From contig DBCM01000067.1 of NCBI GenBank assembly GCA_002293045.1, positions 1 through 35,441 on the forward strand: DNA of 35,441 nt, in the 5' to 3' direction. The DNA comes from Flavobacteriales bacterium UBA958 (GTDB lineage: Bacteria; Bacteroidota; Bacteroidia; Flavobacteriales_D; Crocinitomicaceae). Positions 8,327-18,594 of this stretch are shown here, piece by piece. The position numbers and the translations under genes are program-made. The notes below the pieces were generated by a model, which was not told where the DNA came from, did not search any database, and saw only the letters and a list, made by a program, of their open reading frames with translations. How positions within the stretch are numbered: the first letter of the stretch is position 1; each line of letters starts with the position of its first letter.

Positions 8327-9289
8327 ATGGTGAGTAAGCCGTTAATGGTTTTTTTATTCACCTCCTCAGTGTCCACGTTGATGGCGCAAGACCCAACTTT
8401 TACTCAGTTTTATTCAAACCCCATCTACTTGAATCCTGCCTTAGCGGGTACTACAGGGTGCCCCAGAGTATCCATTAACTATCGAAATGAATGGCCTCAG
8501 CTTACAGGTAACTATACCACCTACTCCGCAGCGTTCGACTCTTATGTGAAGGATATTAAAGGTGGCGTGGGGATAATCGCGATGTATGACCAACAGGCGG
8601 AAGGTACAATTTCTACTACCATGCTCGGCGGTATTTATTCGTATAATCTAAAAATTAATCGAAAGGTATCTTTTAATTTCGGGGTGAGAGCTGCCTATAT
8701 TCAAAAATACTTGGATTGGAGTAAACTAACCTTTGGAGACATGATTGATCCGCGTCGAGGGTTTATTTATCAAACCGGTGATGTTCCGAGAGGAGGAAGA
8801 AGAGGGTTATTTGACGCCAGTGCAGGTGCCGTTATCTTCACGAAATATTTTTACGGAGGAGTTGCAGGACACCATATAAATCAACCCGATGAATCCATGA
8901 TTCTTGGCACCAGCAAATTGCCTATGCGTATAACCGCTCATATGGGCGGAACCATTCCAATTGGAAGAAGAGGACGCTACACGGACGGAACCACCATCAA
9001 GCCTGCAATTATTTATCAGTACCAGAATGGATTTCAAGAGTTTAATATTGGTGGTTATCTGAACTACGAACGTTTGAATATCGGAGTTTGGTACCGTAAC
9101 AGGGATGCCATGGTATTCATCGTGGGAGTGAAAGCAGACAAATTTCGCTTGGGATACAGCTATGACTTAACGGTATCTAGGCTTGGGAATGGATTAACTG
9201 GTGGATCGCACGAGGTTTCCTTCCAAATGGATATTAAGTGTAGAAAAAAACCAAAAAACTTTAGAAAAATAAGTTGCCCTTCATTTTAA
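8327..9289 (+). CDS. PorP/SprF-family type IX secretion outer-membrane protein
   Basis: A 320-residue PorP/SprF-family barrel. Family members anchor or help export large surface adhesins and link the outer membrane to the PorK/GldK ring. After a signal peptide (MVSKPLMVFLFTSSVSTLMA) come the family-typical QDPTFTQFYSNPIYLNPALAGT and the YRNEWP segment. The C-terminal half is strand-rich and contains GYSYDLTVS, a common family ending. I chose the ATG at 8327 for its compact signal peptide; a GTG at 8294 adds eleven basic and aromatic residues and cannot be excluded. It lies 51 bases before gldJ, with no promoter box between, and divergent from porU. The family is certain, the specific cargo unknown. 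Confidence 0.92.
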   Translation: MVSKPLMVFLFTSSVSTLMAQDPTFTQFYSNPIYLNPALAGTTGCPRVSINYRNEWPQLTGNYTTYSAAFDSYVKDIKGGVGIIAMYDQQAEGTISTTMLGGIYSYNLKINRKVSFNFGVRAAYIQKYLDWSKLTFGDMIDPRRGFIYQTGDVPRGGRRGLFDASAGAVIFTKYFYGGVAGHHINQPDESMILGTSKLPMRITAHMGGTIPIGRRGRYTDGTTIKPAIIYQYQNGFQEFNIGGYLNYERLNIGVWYRNRDAMVFIVGVKADKFRLGYSYDLTVSRLGNGLTGGSHEVSFQMDIKCRKKPKNFRKISCPSF

Positions 9290-9340
9290 GTGTAACCATT
9301 AAAAAAAATTGAATTTAAATTGAGCCAAATTAGCACACAT

Positions 9341-12112
9341 ATGAAACGTTCAATAATTACAAAAATCTCGTATGCGTTTATCGCAGTGGGAATAATGGCT
9401 AGTTGTCAGAAAGAAACTTCCTCCTCTACAGGTTGGGAGTATAACAACATCAACAACGGCGGATTTGAGAAAGCTGACTTCGAGGAACAGCGTACTGGGC
9501 CAGGTCTGGTGATGATTGAAGGTGGAACCTTTACGATGGGCAGAACAGAGGAAGATGTTTTCGACGATAACAATAACCGTCCAAACCGCTTTACGGTTTC
9601 CTCATTTTACATGGACCGTACCGAAGTGACTAATTTCCATTGGTTAGAATATGTGTATTGGATGAAGCGTGTTTACAATAAAACATACCCCCACATTTAT
9701 AAAAAGGCATTACCCGATACCTTGTGTTGGAGAGACCCCCTTTCCTATCGTGAAAAGTTTGTGGAGTACTACTTCCGTTATCCGGCCTACCGCGATTACC
9801 CGGTGGTAGGAGTTTCTTGGATTCAAGCGAATGATTTTTGTAAATGGAGAACAGACCGTGTAAACGAATATATTCTTGTGGAGCAAGGGATAATTAAATG
9901 GCATTTTGCCGATAAAATAGAAGACGGAGGCGATTTGGGAACCCTTGGACCAGACAGTAAGGAAGCAAAGAAATCTCAGAATGCTCCTGAAAATATGTTT
10001 AATACCGAAAGCTATTTGGCGGGGCAGTACAATATAGAATCCGGTGTTGTTAAAAAGGACGATCCGAAAAATTACAAGTACTCTGGTAAAGGTTATACCC
10101 TTACGGATGGAAAAGTTACCGCTCCGAAAGAGGGCGAAGCTTTCCCTAGGGACCCTTACATGCTCAACAACTATGACCCAGTGTATGCCGTTAAAGACGA
10201 GGATAACTACTACCAAGGAAAACGTTTAGTGCGCTTAGAGGATGGCATACTGCTTCCAAAGTATCGTCTTCCCACAGAAGCGGAATGGGAATATGCGGCG
10301 CTCGGTTTATTGGGCAATTTGGACCCGAGTTCAGAGAATATTGATGAGCGCAGAATTTACCCATGGGATGGCCATTATGTAAGATATGATGAAGAGCAAT
10401 TCCAGGGGACAATCCAAGCAAACTTCGTACGTGGTACAGGAGATCACATGGGAGTTGCCGGAGCCTTGAATGACGGTGCAGATGCAACCACGTATGTCGA
10501 TGCTTATTGGCCGAATGATTTTGGGTTATACAACATGGCAGGGAATGTTTCTGAGTGGGTAATGGATACCTATCGCCCGACCACGAGTGATATGGCAGAA
10601 GGGTTCATGCCGTTCCGAGGAAATGTATACCAAACGCCCCTCATGGTGCCAGACGGGCTTCACGACAAATATGTAAAAACAAAGGACAACATCTATGACG
10701 TTCATGGCATGAAAGAATTTGTGAATGAGTATGCCCGCGTATTGTATGCACGTCATGGAAACATCGAGCTTAATCTTGACAAAAACTACAAGGATAACTA
10801 CATCACACAACTTGAAAAAGAACGAAGAGATAAAGAAAGCGTAAGTGCGCCGTTATTCATCTCTTCAATAGGTCTTGTTGAAACAGTTGATACGATTAGG
10901 CTAATTAGCAAGTATAATGGAGCAGATTCTGTAGTTTCTCGTCAGTGGAAAGTAGAAGGCCCCGCGGGCACTAAAGTGAGCTTTGCTTATGACTCTCTCA
11001 CAAAAAAGAATTCGGATCTCTCTGCGTCTGCTTTGTTAAACTTTACTACTCCAGGGAAATATACGGTTAGCCTTACAGTGACAACGCTCAAGGGTGCCAA
11101 GGAAACCAAAGTTCTAACGGACTACATTACGGTGTTAGACAAATCCCAAACATCCTATATCAATAGTCAACGTCAAAAAGCTATGATTAACTCGCGTCAG
11201 AACATGCGTAAATATCAATTTAACAGTCCGAGCAATTACTACACCTCTAATGGTCGGAAACTTACCACTCAAGATAAAGCACAACTAGAAGTACTTGACG
11301 AATTGAATTCACTTATTGATACGGCAATTTTTCTATACAACAAGGGAAATACCGTCAAAGCTTCTGCTTTCATTGAAAAGTCGTTATTTGGGAATACCCC
11401 AATGACTAAATTATTGAACTCTGATTTCCGAAGTGAAAAAGACATGCTTGAACTTAATAAAAATGGAGACGATACTAAAATTAACGATGAAGCCAAAGAT
11501 TTTGGTATTTACTTAATTGTTCCTGATCCCGACGGAGGAGACGCCTCTGCGTCATATGTTGCTGCCTTTGGTAAAGAATATCTTCAGAATAAATTCCCTC
11601 AATATCAAGATGATCAAACCATCACCACTTGGTTGTTAAACCTGCGCAATGGATTGTCTGAATATACGATTGAAAGTCGTGGCAAGCAACGATGGAGAAA
11701 TGTTACGGAAGAGGAGAACATTGGTCGTTTGAACTACCGAAAAGATGATTACATCGATTATTTAGATGGCGATTTAGAATCCTCTATTTTCTTTAACAAT
11801 ACAAAAAGAAAGGATGATATAAACTCCGGTCGTTTAAGTGCAAAAAATACTGTTTATCAAAGTCAACATGAAAATAGGGATTTGAACGACGACCTAATTA
11901 CCTCGAATTCATCTGGATGGCCAACTACCCTAATTTCAGACCGTTCTAAGGTATACAAAGGAGGTTCTTGGGCAGATAGGGCATATTGGTTGTCTGCTGG
12001 AAACCGCAGGTTCCTTGATGAAGACAAAACAAGTGCAACCATCGGTTTCCGATGTGCTATGGATCGCTTAGGAGGTCAACCTAATTTAAATTACAAGAAA
12101 AGGAAACGCTAG
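9341..12112 (+). CDS. gldJ: Gliding motility lipoprotein GldJ with large internal insertion
   Basis: A 923-residue lipoprotein of the FGE/sulfatase-modifying-factor fold, needed for type IX secretion and gliding and for GldK stability in Flavobacterium. I chose the ATG at 9341; a TTG at 9320 is in frame but would bury the lipoprotein signal, which reads MKRSIITKISYAFIAVGIMASC with Cys22. The fold is in order: GLVMIEGGTFTMG (about 54-66), YPVVGVSWIQANDFCKWR, LPTEAEWEYA, GNVSEWVMDTYRP (about 401), VYKGGSWADRAYWLSAGNRRF (about 871) and IGFRCAM near the end. Between NVSEW and the WRNVTEEENI segment (about 785) there are about 335 extra residues compared with the roughly 560-residue F. johnsoniae protein. 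They include an Ig/PKD-like stretch at about 500-602. GldJ identity is firm; the insertion's role is unknown. Confidence 0.93.
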   Translation: MKRSIITKISYAFIAVGIMASCQKETSSSTGWEYNNINNGGFEKADFEEQRTGPGLVMIEGGTFTMGRTEEDVFDDNNNRPNRFTVSSFYMDRTEVTNFHWLEYVYWMKRVYNKTYPHIYKKALPDTLCWRDPLSYREKFVEYYFRYPAYRDYPVVGVSWIQANDFCKWRTDRVNEYILVEQGIIKWHFADKIEDGGDLGTLGPDSKEAKKSQNAPENMFNTESYLAGQYNIESGVVKKDDPKNYKYSGKGYTLTDGKVTAPKEGEAFPRDPYMLNNYDPVYAVKDEDNYYQGKRLVRLEDGILLPKYRLPTEAEWEYAALGLLGNLDPSSENIDERRIYPWDGHYVRYDEEQFQGTIQANFVRGTGDHMGVAGALNDGADATTYVDAYWPNDFGLYNMAGNVSEWVMDTYRPTTSDMAEGFMPFRGNVYQTPLMVPDGLHDKYVKTKDNIYDVHGMKEFVNEYARVLYARHGNIELNLDKNYKDNYITQLEKERRDKESVSAPLFISSIGLVETVDTIRLISKYNGADSVVSRQWKVEGPAGTKVSFAYDSLTKKNSDLSASALLNFTTPGKYTVSLTVTTLKGAKETKVLTDYITVLDKSQTSYINSQRQKAMINSRQNMRKYQFNSPSNYYTSNGRKLTTQDKAQLEVLDELNSLIDTAIFLYNKGNTVKASAFIEKSLFGNTPMTKLLNSDFRSEKDMLELNKNGDDTKINDEAKDFGIYLIVPDPDGGDASASYVAAFGKEYLQNKFPQYQDDQTITTWLLNLRNGLSEYTIESRGKQRWRNVTEEENIGRLNYRKDDYIDYLDGDLESSIFFNNTKRKDDINSGRLSAKNTVYQSQHENRDLNDDLITSNSSGWPTTLISDRSKVYKGGSWADRAYWLSAGNRRFLDEDKTSATIGFRCAMDRLGGQPNLNYKKRKR

Positions 12113-12130
12113 AGAATTCCGAACTTTAAT

Positions 12131-12138
12131 TAACTTTG
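12131..12138 (+). promoter_or_regulatory. Promoter -7 box ahead of murF, abutting terminator
   Basis: This reads TAACTTTG, an exact TAnnTTTG match. Transcription would begin about 12142, within the left arm of the terminator hairpin at 12139-12158, leaving a leader of about 22 bases before the murF ATG. No -33 TTG is seen at the usual distance. Confidence 0.5.
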
Positions 12139-12163
12139 AGTCCCGCACAAGCGGGACTTTTTT
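12139..12163 (+). terminator. Rho-independent terminator after gldJ
   Basis: A perfect 8-bp stem AGTCCCGC/GCGGGACT with loop ACAA, followed directly by T12158-12163. It ends the porP-gldJ transcript. The last T of the tract is immediately before the murF ATG at 12164, so it is also the murF leader region. Confidence 0.85.
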
Positions 12164-13441
12164 ATGCAACAACATTTTACTTTATTCTATGAATGTTCGG
12201 GGATTTCTACAGATACGCGAACTATTTCACCCGGTGACCTTTTTATTTGTTTAAAAGGGGATCGTTACGACGCCAACGAATTTGCTGAGCAGGCATTATC
12301 GCAAGGCGCCAAGTACGTAATTAGTTCGGATCAAGCACGATGTAATTCGGTAAATATCCTGTATGTTGAGGATACCTTAGACTTCTTGCAAGCGCTGGCT
12401 AATCATCACCGCAAACAATTTAATATCCCTGTGCTTGGCATTACAGGGAGTAATGGAAAAACCACTACCAAAGAGCTTATAAACGCGGTACTAGAAACAG
12501 AACGCAAGGTACTGTGCACCAAGGGTAACTTAAATAATCACATCGGTGTACCCCTTACCCTACTTCGTTTAAATGCTACCCATGAAATCGCGATCATTGA
12601 GATGGGGGCAAATAAACCTGGTGACATTGAAGAACTCTGCAACATTGCCGAACCCACCCATGGCATCATTACCAATATTGGCAGTGCACATTTAGAAGGA
12701 TTTGGAACCTTTGAAGGAGTACTTAATACCAAATTGGCCTTATATCGTGCCATTGAATCGCAAGGCGGAACCCTTTTCTTTAATGCAGATGATCCCGTAT
12801 TGACTCAACATCTTCCTGAAATCCGTTCCATCAACTACGGCATGAATAGCGCATCACATTGTCAAGGAACATTAACCGAATTAACTCCATACGTCAACTT
12901 TCAATATACCATTGATCAGGTAGTTTCACCCGTAATTAAAACCCATTTAATTGGTGCCTATAACCTATCGAATTTTCTAGCGGCAATTTGCATTGGAAAT
13001 TTCTTTCAACTAACACCAACATCCATACAACACGGACTTGAGAACTACATTCCATCGAACAATCGTTCACAAATTCATAAAACCGAACGAAATACCTTGA
13101 TTTTGGATTGTTACAATGCTAATCCTTCCAGCATGAGGGCGGCATTGGAATCATTTGAACAAATAAAAAATGAACAAAAACTTGCGATTCTAGGCGATAT
13201 GTTAGAATTGGGGAGCGTTTCTGACGATGAACATGCGAAAATTATGGCCTTGTGCAACACGCTGTCTATCCCATTTCTTACGGTGGGAAAGGAGTTTGGT
13301 CGAATCAACACGGTACGGGATCAGTTTCAGGATACTCAAGCCTTAATTTCATCGGGGTTGCTCGCTCAGTATGCAGAGGCCTTCATTCTAATCAAAGGAT
13401 CAAGAGGAATCGGGCTAGAGGCACTTATTCCCTTACTTTAA
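12164..13441 (+). CDS. murF: UDP-N-acetylmuramoyl-tripeptide--D-alanyl-D-alanine ligase
   Basis: Adds D-Ala-D-Ala to the UDP-MurNAc-tripeptide in the cytoplasm, the last soluble step of peptidoglycan precursor synthesis. The protein has 425 residues. It shows the N-terminal [18 protein letters not shown], the Mur ligase P-loop GSNGKTTT at 95-102, [13 protein letters not shown], and the C-terminal [16 protein letters not shown] segment, all diagnostic. The only start after the in-frame TGA at 12137 is the ATG at 12164, directly behind the terminator U-tract. The gldJ-murF order is, as I recall, common in Flavobacteriia. Its stop overlaps the stop of the convergent prfB by four bases. Confidence 0.96.
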   Translation: MQQHFTLFYECSGISTDTRTISPGDLFICLKGDRYDANEFAEQALSQGAKYVISSDQARCNSVNILYVEDTLDFLQALANHHRKQFNIPVLGITGSNGKTTTKELINAVLETERKVLCTKGNLNNHIGVPLTLLRLNATHEIAIIEMGANKPGDIEELCNIAEPTHGIITNIGSAHLEGFGTFEGVLNTKLALYRAIESQGGTLFFNADDPVLTQHLPEIRSINYGMNSASHCQGTLTELTPYVNFQYTIDQVVSPVIKTHLIGAYNLSNFLAAICIGNFFQLTPTSIQHGLENYIPSNNRSQIHKTERNTLILDCYNANPSSMRAALESFEQIKNEQKLAILGDMLELGSVSDDEHAKIMALCNTLSIPFLTVGKEFGRINTVRDQFQDTQALISSGLLAQYAEAFILIKGSRGIGLEALIPLL

Positions 13442-14520
13442 CCACCGTATTGCATTAAAAAGGCCTTTAAGAACTCATCCAATTCGCCATTCATAACTCC
13501 GTCTACATCCGAGGTTTCTATACCCGTCCGTACATCCTTTACCAATTTATACGGATGCATCACATAATTTCGAATTTGTGAACCCCATTCAATTTTCTTC
13601 TTACCCGCTTCAATCTCACTGCGTTTCTCCATGCGCTCACGCAGAACAAGTTCATATAATTGGGAGCGCAACAATTGCATCGCCTTTTCTTTATTCGCTA
13701 ATTGGGACCGAGATTCTGAATTTTCAATAATGATACCGGAAGGCGCATGCCGCAAGCGAACTGCGGTTTCTACCTTATTTACATTCTGGCCTCCCGCCCC
13801 TCCAGAACGGAACGTTTCCCATGAAATATCTGCCGGGTTCACATGAATTTCAATTTGATCATCGACCAAGGGGTAAACATACACCGAAACAAAGGATGTA
13901 TGCCGTTTGGCGTTGGAATCGAAGGGTGAAATACGCACTAAGCGATGCACCCCATTCTCTCCTTTCAAATACCCGAAAGCAAATTCGCCATCAAATTCGA
14001 AAGAAACGGTTTTGATTCCAGCCACATCCCCTTCTTGAAGATTCAGTTCAGTTATTTTAAATCCTTGTTTTTGCGCCCACATTAAATACATCCGCATGAG
14101 CATCGAAGCCCAATCGCAACTTTCTGTACCCCCTGCGCCTGCTGTAATTTGGATTACGGCACTGAGGGAGTCTTCTTCGTTGGACAACATATTTTTGAGC
14201 TCGAGCTCTTCCACAAACCCACCAAGTTGTTCATACTGTTCTTGCACTTCAGCTGCAGAGGCCCCACCTTCTTTCTCAAACTCTATCAACACCTGAAGGT
14301 CATCATAACCCGATTGAATTCGTTTAAATCCTTCTACCCAATATTTCAAGCCTCGAATTATTTTCATTTGGGCTTCTGCCTTTTTTGGATCATCCCAAAA
14401 ACTTGGATCTTGAGTGCGCAACTCTTCTTCACTTAATTGCTGTGTCTTTTCGGCAATTTTTAAGTAATTATAAATCGTCTGAATCCGCTGCTCTAATTCT
14501 TTATTTTGTTCATTGGTCAT
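13438..14520 (-). CDS. prfB: Peptide chain release factor 2
   Basis: Recognises UGA and UAA stop codons and triggers peptide release. The protein has 360 residues. The anticodon-like SPF tripeptide is in [16 protein letters not shown] (SPF at about 198-200), and GGQ is in [14 protein letters not shown] (243-245). I used the ATG at 14518-14520 ([11 protein letters not shown]); the longer frame starts at a TTG that lies next to the promoter box. The region matching the CUUUGA programmed frameshift of many RF2 genes reads TAC TTA AAA ATT here in one open frame, so no frameshift is needed. It converges on murF with a four-base stop overlap and is divergent from gcvH. Confidence 0.96.
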   Translation of the reverse strand: MTNEQNKELEQRIQTIYNYLKIAEKTQQLSEEELRTQDPSFWDDPKKAEAQMKIIRGLKYWVEGFKRIQSGYDDLQVLIEFEKEGGASAAEVQEQYEQLGGFVEELELKNMLSNEEDSLSAVIQITAGAGGTESCDWASMLMRMYLMWAQKQGFKITELNLQEGDVAGIKTVSFEFDGEFAFGYLKGENGVHRLVRISPFDSNAKRHTSFVSVYVYPLVDDQIEIHVNPADISWETFRSGGAGGQNVNKVETAVRLRHAPSGIIIENSESRSQLANKEKAMQLLRSQLYELVLRERMEKRSEIEAGKKKIEWGSQIRNYVMHPYKLVKDVRTGIETSDVDGVMNGELDEFLKAFLMQYGG

Positions 14521-14524
14521 GTTG

Positions 14525-14532
14525 CAAAAGTA
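14525..14532 (-). promoter_or_regulatory. Promoter -7 box ahead of prfB
   Basis: The minus strand reads TACTTTTG, an exact TAnnTTTG match four bases ahead of the prfB ATG. The predicted start at about 14521 would make the mRNA essentially leaderless. Confidence 0.6.
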
Positions 14533-14573
14533 CAAAAGTTAAGTCCTACCCTGTTTGAATCGCCTGATTATAT

Positions 14574-14581
14574 TATTTTTG
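14574..14581 (+). promoter_or_regulatory. Promoter -7 box ahead of gcvH
   Basis: This reads TATTTTTG, an exact TAnnTTTG match, with TTTG at 14554-14557 and a 16-base spacer, close to the reported -33/-7 geometry. The leader to the ATG at 14597 would be about 11-12 bases. Confidence 0.6.
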
Positions 14582-14596
14582 TAAAAAACTAAAGTC

Positions 14597-14974
14597 ATGA
14601 ATATACCTGCGAATTTAAAATACACCAAAGAACACGAATGGATTGCCATTGAAGGAGATATTGCAACCATTGGAATTACCGATTTCGCACAGAGCGAGCT
14701 GGGAGATATCGTTTATGTTGAAATCGAAACGATTGGCGAAACCTTAGCGAAGGATGAGGTATTTGGATCCGTGGAAGCGGTTAAAACTGTTTCCGATTTA
14801 TTTATGCCTGTTAGCGGGGAAATTCTTGAATTCAATGGTGACTTGGAGTCTAACCCTGAAGCAGTGAATAAAGATCCATACGGTTCGGGATGGATGATCA
14901 AAGTTCAAGTTTCTGACATGGGGGAATTAGACGGCCTCATGGATGCTACTGCATATCAAGACTTAGTTGGATAA
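14597..14974 (+). CDS. gcvH: Glycine cleavage system H protein
   Basis: A 125-residue lipoyl carrier that shuttles the aminomethyl group between the P, T and L proteins of the glycine cleavage complex. The start KYTKEHEWI and the segment [17 protein letters not shown] are typical. The lipoylated lysine is Lys63 in [16 protein letters not shown], and the C-terminal half has [18 protein letters not shown]. No gcvP or gcvT is present nearby, as is usual when gcvH stands alone in Bacteroidota. It has its own promoter box and ends at a strong bidirectional terminator shared with gyrB. Confidence 0.97.
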   Translation: MNIPANLKYTKEHEWIAIEGDIATIGITDFAQSELGDIVYVEIETIGETLAKDEVFGSVEAVKTVSDLFMPVSGEILEFNGDLESNPEAVNKDPYGSGWMIKVQVSDMGELDGLMDATAYQDLVG

Positions 14975-14992
14975 AATCAAACTTTTACTCAT

Positions 14993-15027
14993 AAAAAAAG
15001 CCCTGACGGATTCGTCAGGGCTTTTTT
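14993..15027. terminator. Bidirectional terminator between gcvH and gyrB
   Basis: A perfect stem CCCTGACG/CGTCAGGG with loop GATT, extended by one G-C pair and flanked by seven A on the left and six T on the right. It therefore works for both convergent genes. Confidence 0.9.
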
Positions 15028-15028
15028 G

Positions 15029-17008
<1,980 letters not shown>

Positions 17009-17021
17009 TTAAATTACCTAA

Positions 17022-17029
17022 CAAAAATA
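17022..17029 (-). promoter_or_regulatory. Promoter -7 box ahead of gyrB
   Basis: The minus strand reads TATTTTTG, an exact TAnnTTTG match. Transcription would start about 17018, leaving a leader of about 37 bases, longer than the other leaders predicted here. Confidence 0.5.
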
Positions 17030-17101
17030 CGTAAAACCGAGGGCGAAAAGGGACTCCAAACGGAGTAAAACCCCTTAACTTTTCAACAAAATTTCAACGA
17101 T

Positions 17102-17686
17102 TTACTTGGATTTTATCCAGGAAATGATTTCGGGGTCATTCGGAGGCGTCGTTGGTGAAATTACACGCACCAAAAATCCGTTTTCATCGATTAAATATTT
17201 CTGAAAATTCCATTTCACCTCATTGTCTTCAAGACCATTTTTGGAGAGGCTTGTTAGAAACTCATACACGGGATGCATGTCTTTTCCTTTGACTGAAATT
17301 TTAGACATCATAGGGAAAGAAACCCCATAATTTTTGGAGCAAAATGCTGCGATTTCATCATCGGAACCCGGCTCTTGCGCCATAAAATTGTTCGCAGGGA
17401 AACCAACAATGACAAAATTAGAATCTTTAAATTCACGATAAAGCGCCTCAAGTTCTTTATATTGAGGAGTTAGCCCACATTTAGATGCGGTATTCACAAC
17501 TAATATCTTCTTCCCTTTATAAACCGACAAGTTTAAGCTATCACCGTCAATGGTTTGCACGGTAAATTCATGTATAGACTGTTTGTTCATTCCTGGATCG
17601 TTTTTAGTTTGATTGCTAACATTGCGTTGACCTGTGCTGCAGAAAGAGAGACCGAAGGCCATAAAAAGTAAACCAATTATTTTCAT
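17102..17686 (-). CDS. Glutathione peroxidase-family thiol peroxidase, exported
   Basis: A 194-residue GPx-fold peroxidase, cysteine type. The catalytic triad is visible: Cys70 in NTASKCGLTPQY, Gln104 in FPANNFMAQEPG, and Trp159-Asn160 in VKWNFQKYL. I used the ATG at 17684-17686, since the longer frame starts with a TTG. This yields the signal MKIIGLLFMAFGLSFC, which resembles a lipoprotein signal with Cys16, although Phe just before the Cys is unusual for a lipobox. The protein is therefore probably exported and possibly lipid-anchored. Bacterial GPx of this kind normally use thioredoxin-like donors rather than glutathione. It is divergent from the OmpA-domain gene; I see no clear TAnnTTTG box in the 50-base gap. 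Confidence 0.9.
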   Translation of the reverse strand: MKIIGLLFMAFGLSFCSTGQRNVSNQTKNDPGMNKQSIHEFTVQTIDGDSLNLSVYKGKKILVVNTASKCGLTPQYKELEALYREFKDSNFVIVGFPANNFMAQEPGSDDEIAAFCSKNYGVSFPMMSKISVKGKDMHPVYEFLTSLSKNGLEDNEVKWNFQKYLIDENGFLVRVISPTTPPNDPEIISWIKSK

Positions 17687-17736
17687 AACTTCAAAACAAA
17701 CAATAACCAATTTAGTTTAATTGCGTTTAACATTAC

Positions 17737-18594
17737 ATGAGATTTAGTTTTATTCAAACACTTATTTTCATTTCATTTCTATCCGTATTTCATGCGCAGA
17801 AAATTAGCGGAAATTGGATCGGCATTTTAACCAATCTCACGCAAGATTCTTCTGAAGCCATTCCAGTACTCTTTAGTCATCAAGTAATTTTAAATTTTTC
17901 CAATGGAACCTTCCGCATTGAGGACCATGGGGCGGTACTTCAATATGAAGTGTCGGGTGCGATTACAAACAAAAAAAACTTTACCCTTAACTCGAGTAAA
18001 TCTCCAATGATTAAACCGAAAGGAGGAGCCTCGGTTCCCTTTAGCTTTCAATTTTTCTTGAATGATTCCAGCGGCTATGTTGAATCGATTTTTAATGCAC
18101 CAGGAAGCCCCTACCATGGTTACCACCTATACCTTGAGCGCGACATAAAATCCTACGAGCTTGTTGCTACTCCAATCTTGTCGACGGGTATTTCAAAGGC
18201 AATGCTATCCAGCATCAAGCAAGGAATTCCTGCCAAGGACAAGCGATTTAAAGAATTGCAACAATTCGAGTTTAATCCGGTATATTTTGGGTACAATGAA
18301 TTTACAGTAGATAGCAGTTACAACGATTACTTAAAACGCATATGCCGTATATTGAAAAGCCACAGTGATTTACGAATCAAAATAATCGGAAATACCGATG
18401 GCGACGGCAGTGAAGCATTCAATTTAGAATTATCTAAAAAGCGCAGCAACGAAATAAAACTCATCTTAATCAGGAACGGGATTCGTGCGGATCGAATGAT
18501 TGAAGAGTACAACGGAGAATTATTCCCCATCGATTCAAACGAAACCGACGAAGGAAAGCGAAAAAATAGGCGGGTGGATTTTCAGTTTATTTAA
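17737..18594 (+). CDS. OmpA-domain protein with unassigned beta-rich N-terminal domain
   Basis: A 285-residue exported protein. The signal peptide is [20 protein letters not shown]. Residues from about 20 to 145 (NWIGILTN through GYHLYLERD) look like a compact beta domain that I cannot assign. Residues from about 185 to the end form an OmpA-like peptidoglycan-binding domain: [52 protein letters not shown] and [13 protein letters not shown]. It probably sits in the periplasm or outer membrane and binds peptidoglycan. It is divergent from the GPx-like gene and its stop overlaps the stop of the convergent valS by eight bases. Confidence 0.85.
   Translation: MRFSFIQTLIFISFLSVFHAQKISGNWIGILTNLTQDSSEAIPVLFSHQVILNFSNGTFRIEDHGAVLQYEVSGAITNKKNFTLNSSKSPMIKPKGGASVPFSFQFFLNDSSGYVESIFNAPGSPYHGYHLYLERDIKSYELVATPILSTGISKAMLSSIKQGIPAKDKRFKELQQFEFNPVYFGYNEFTVDSSYNDYLKRICRILKSHSDLRIKIIGNTDGDGSEAFNLELSKKRSNEIKLILIRNGIRADRMIEEYNGELFPIDSNETDEGKRKNRRVDFQFI

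Noticed and set aside
9710..10216. 168-codon open frame antisense to gldJ
   Set aside because: It overlaps well-conserved GldJ coding sequence and its translation shows no family motif.
17687..17736. TAnnTTTG promoter boxes for the GPx-like and OmpA-domain genes
   Set aside because: Only poor partial matches are present in this divergent gap, so none was annotated.
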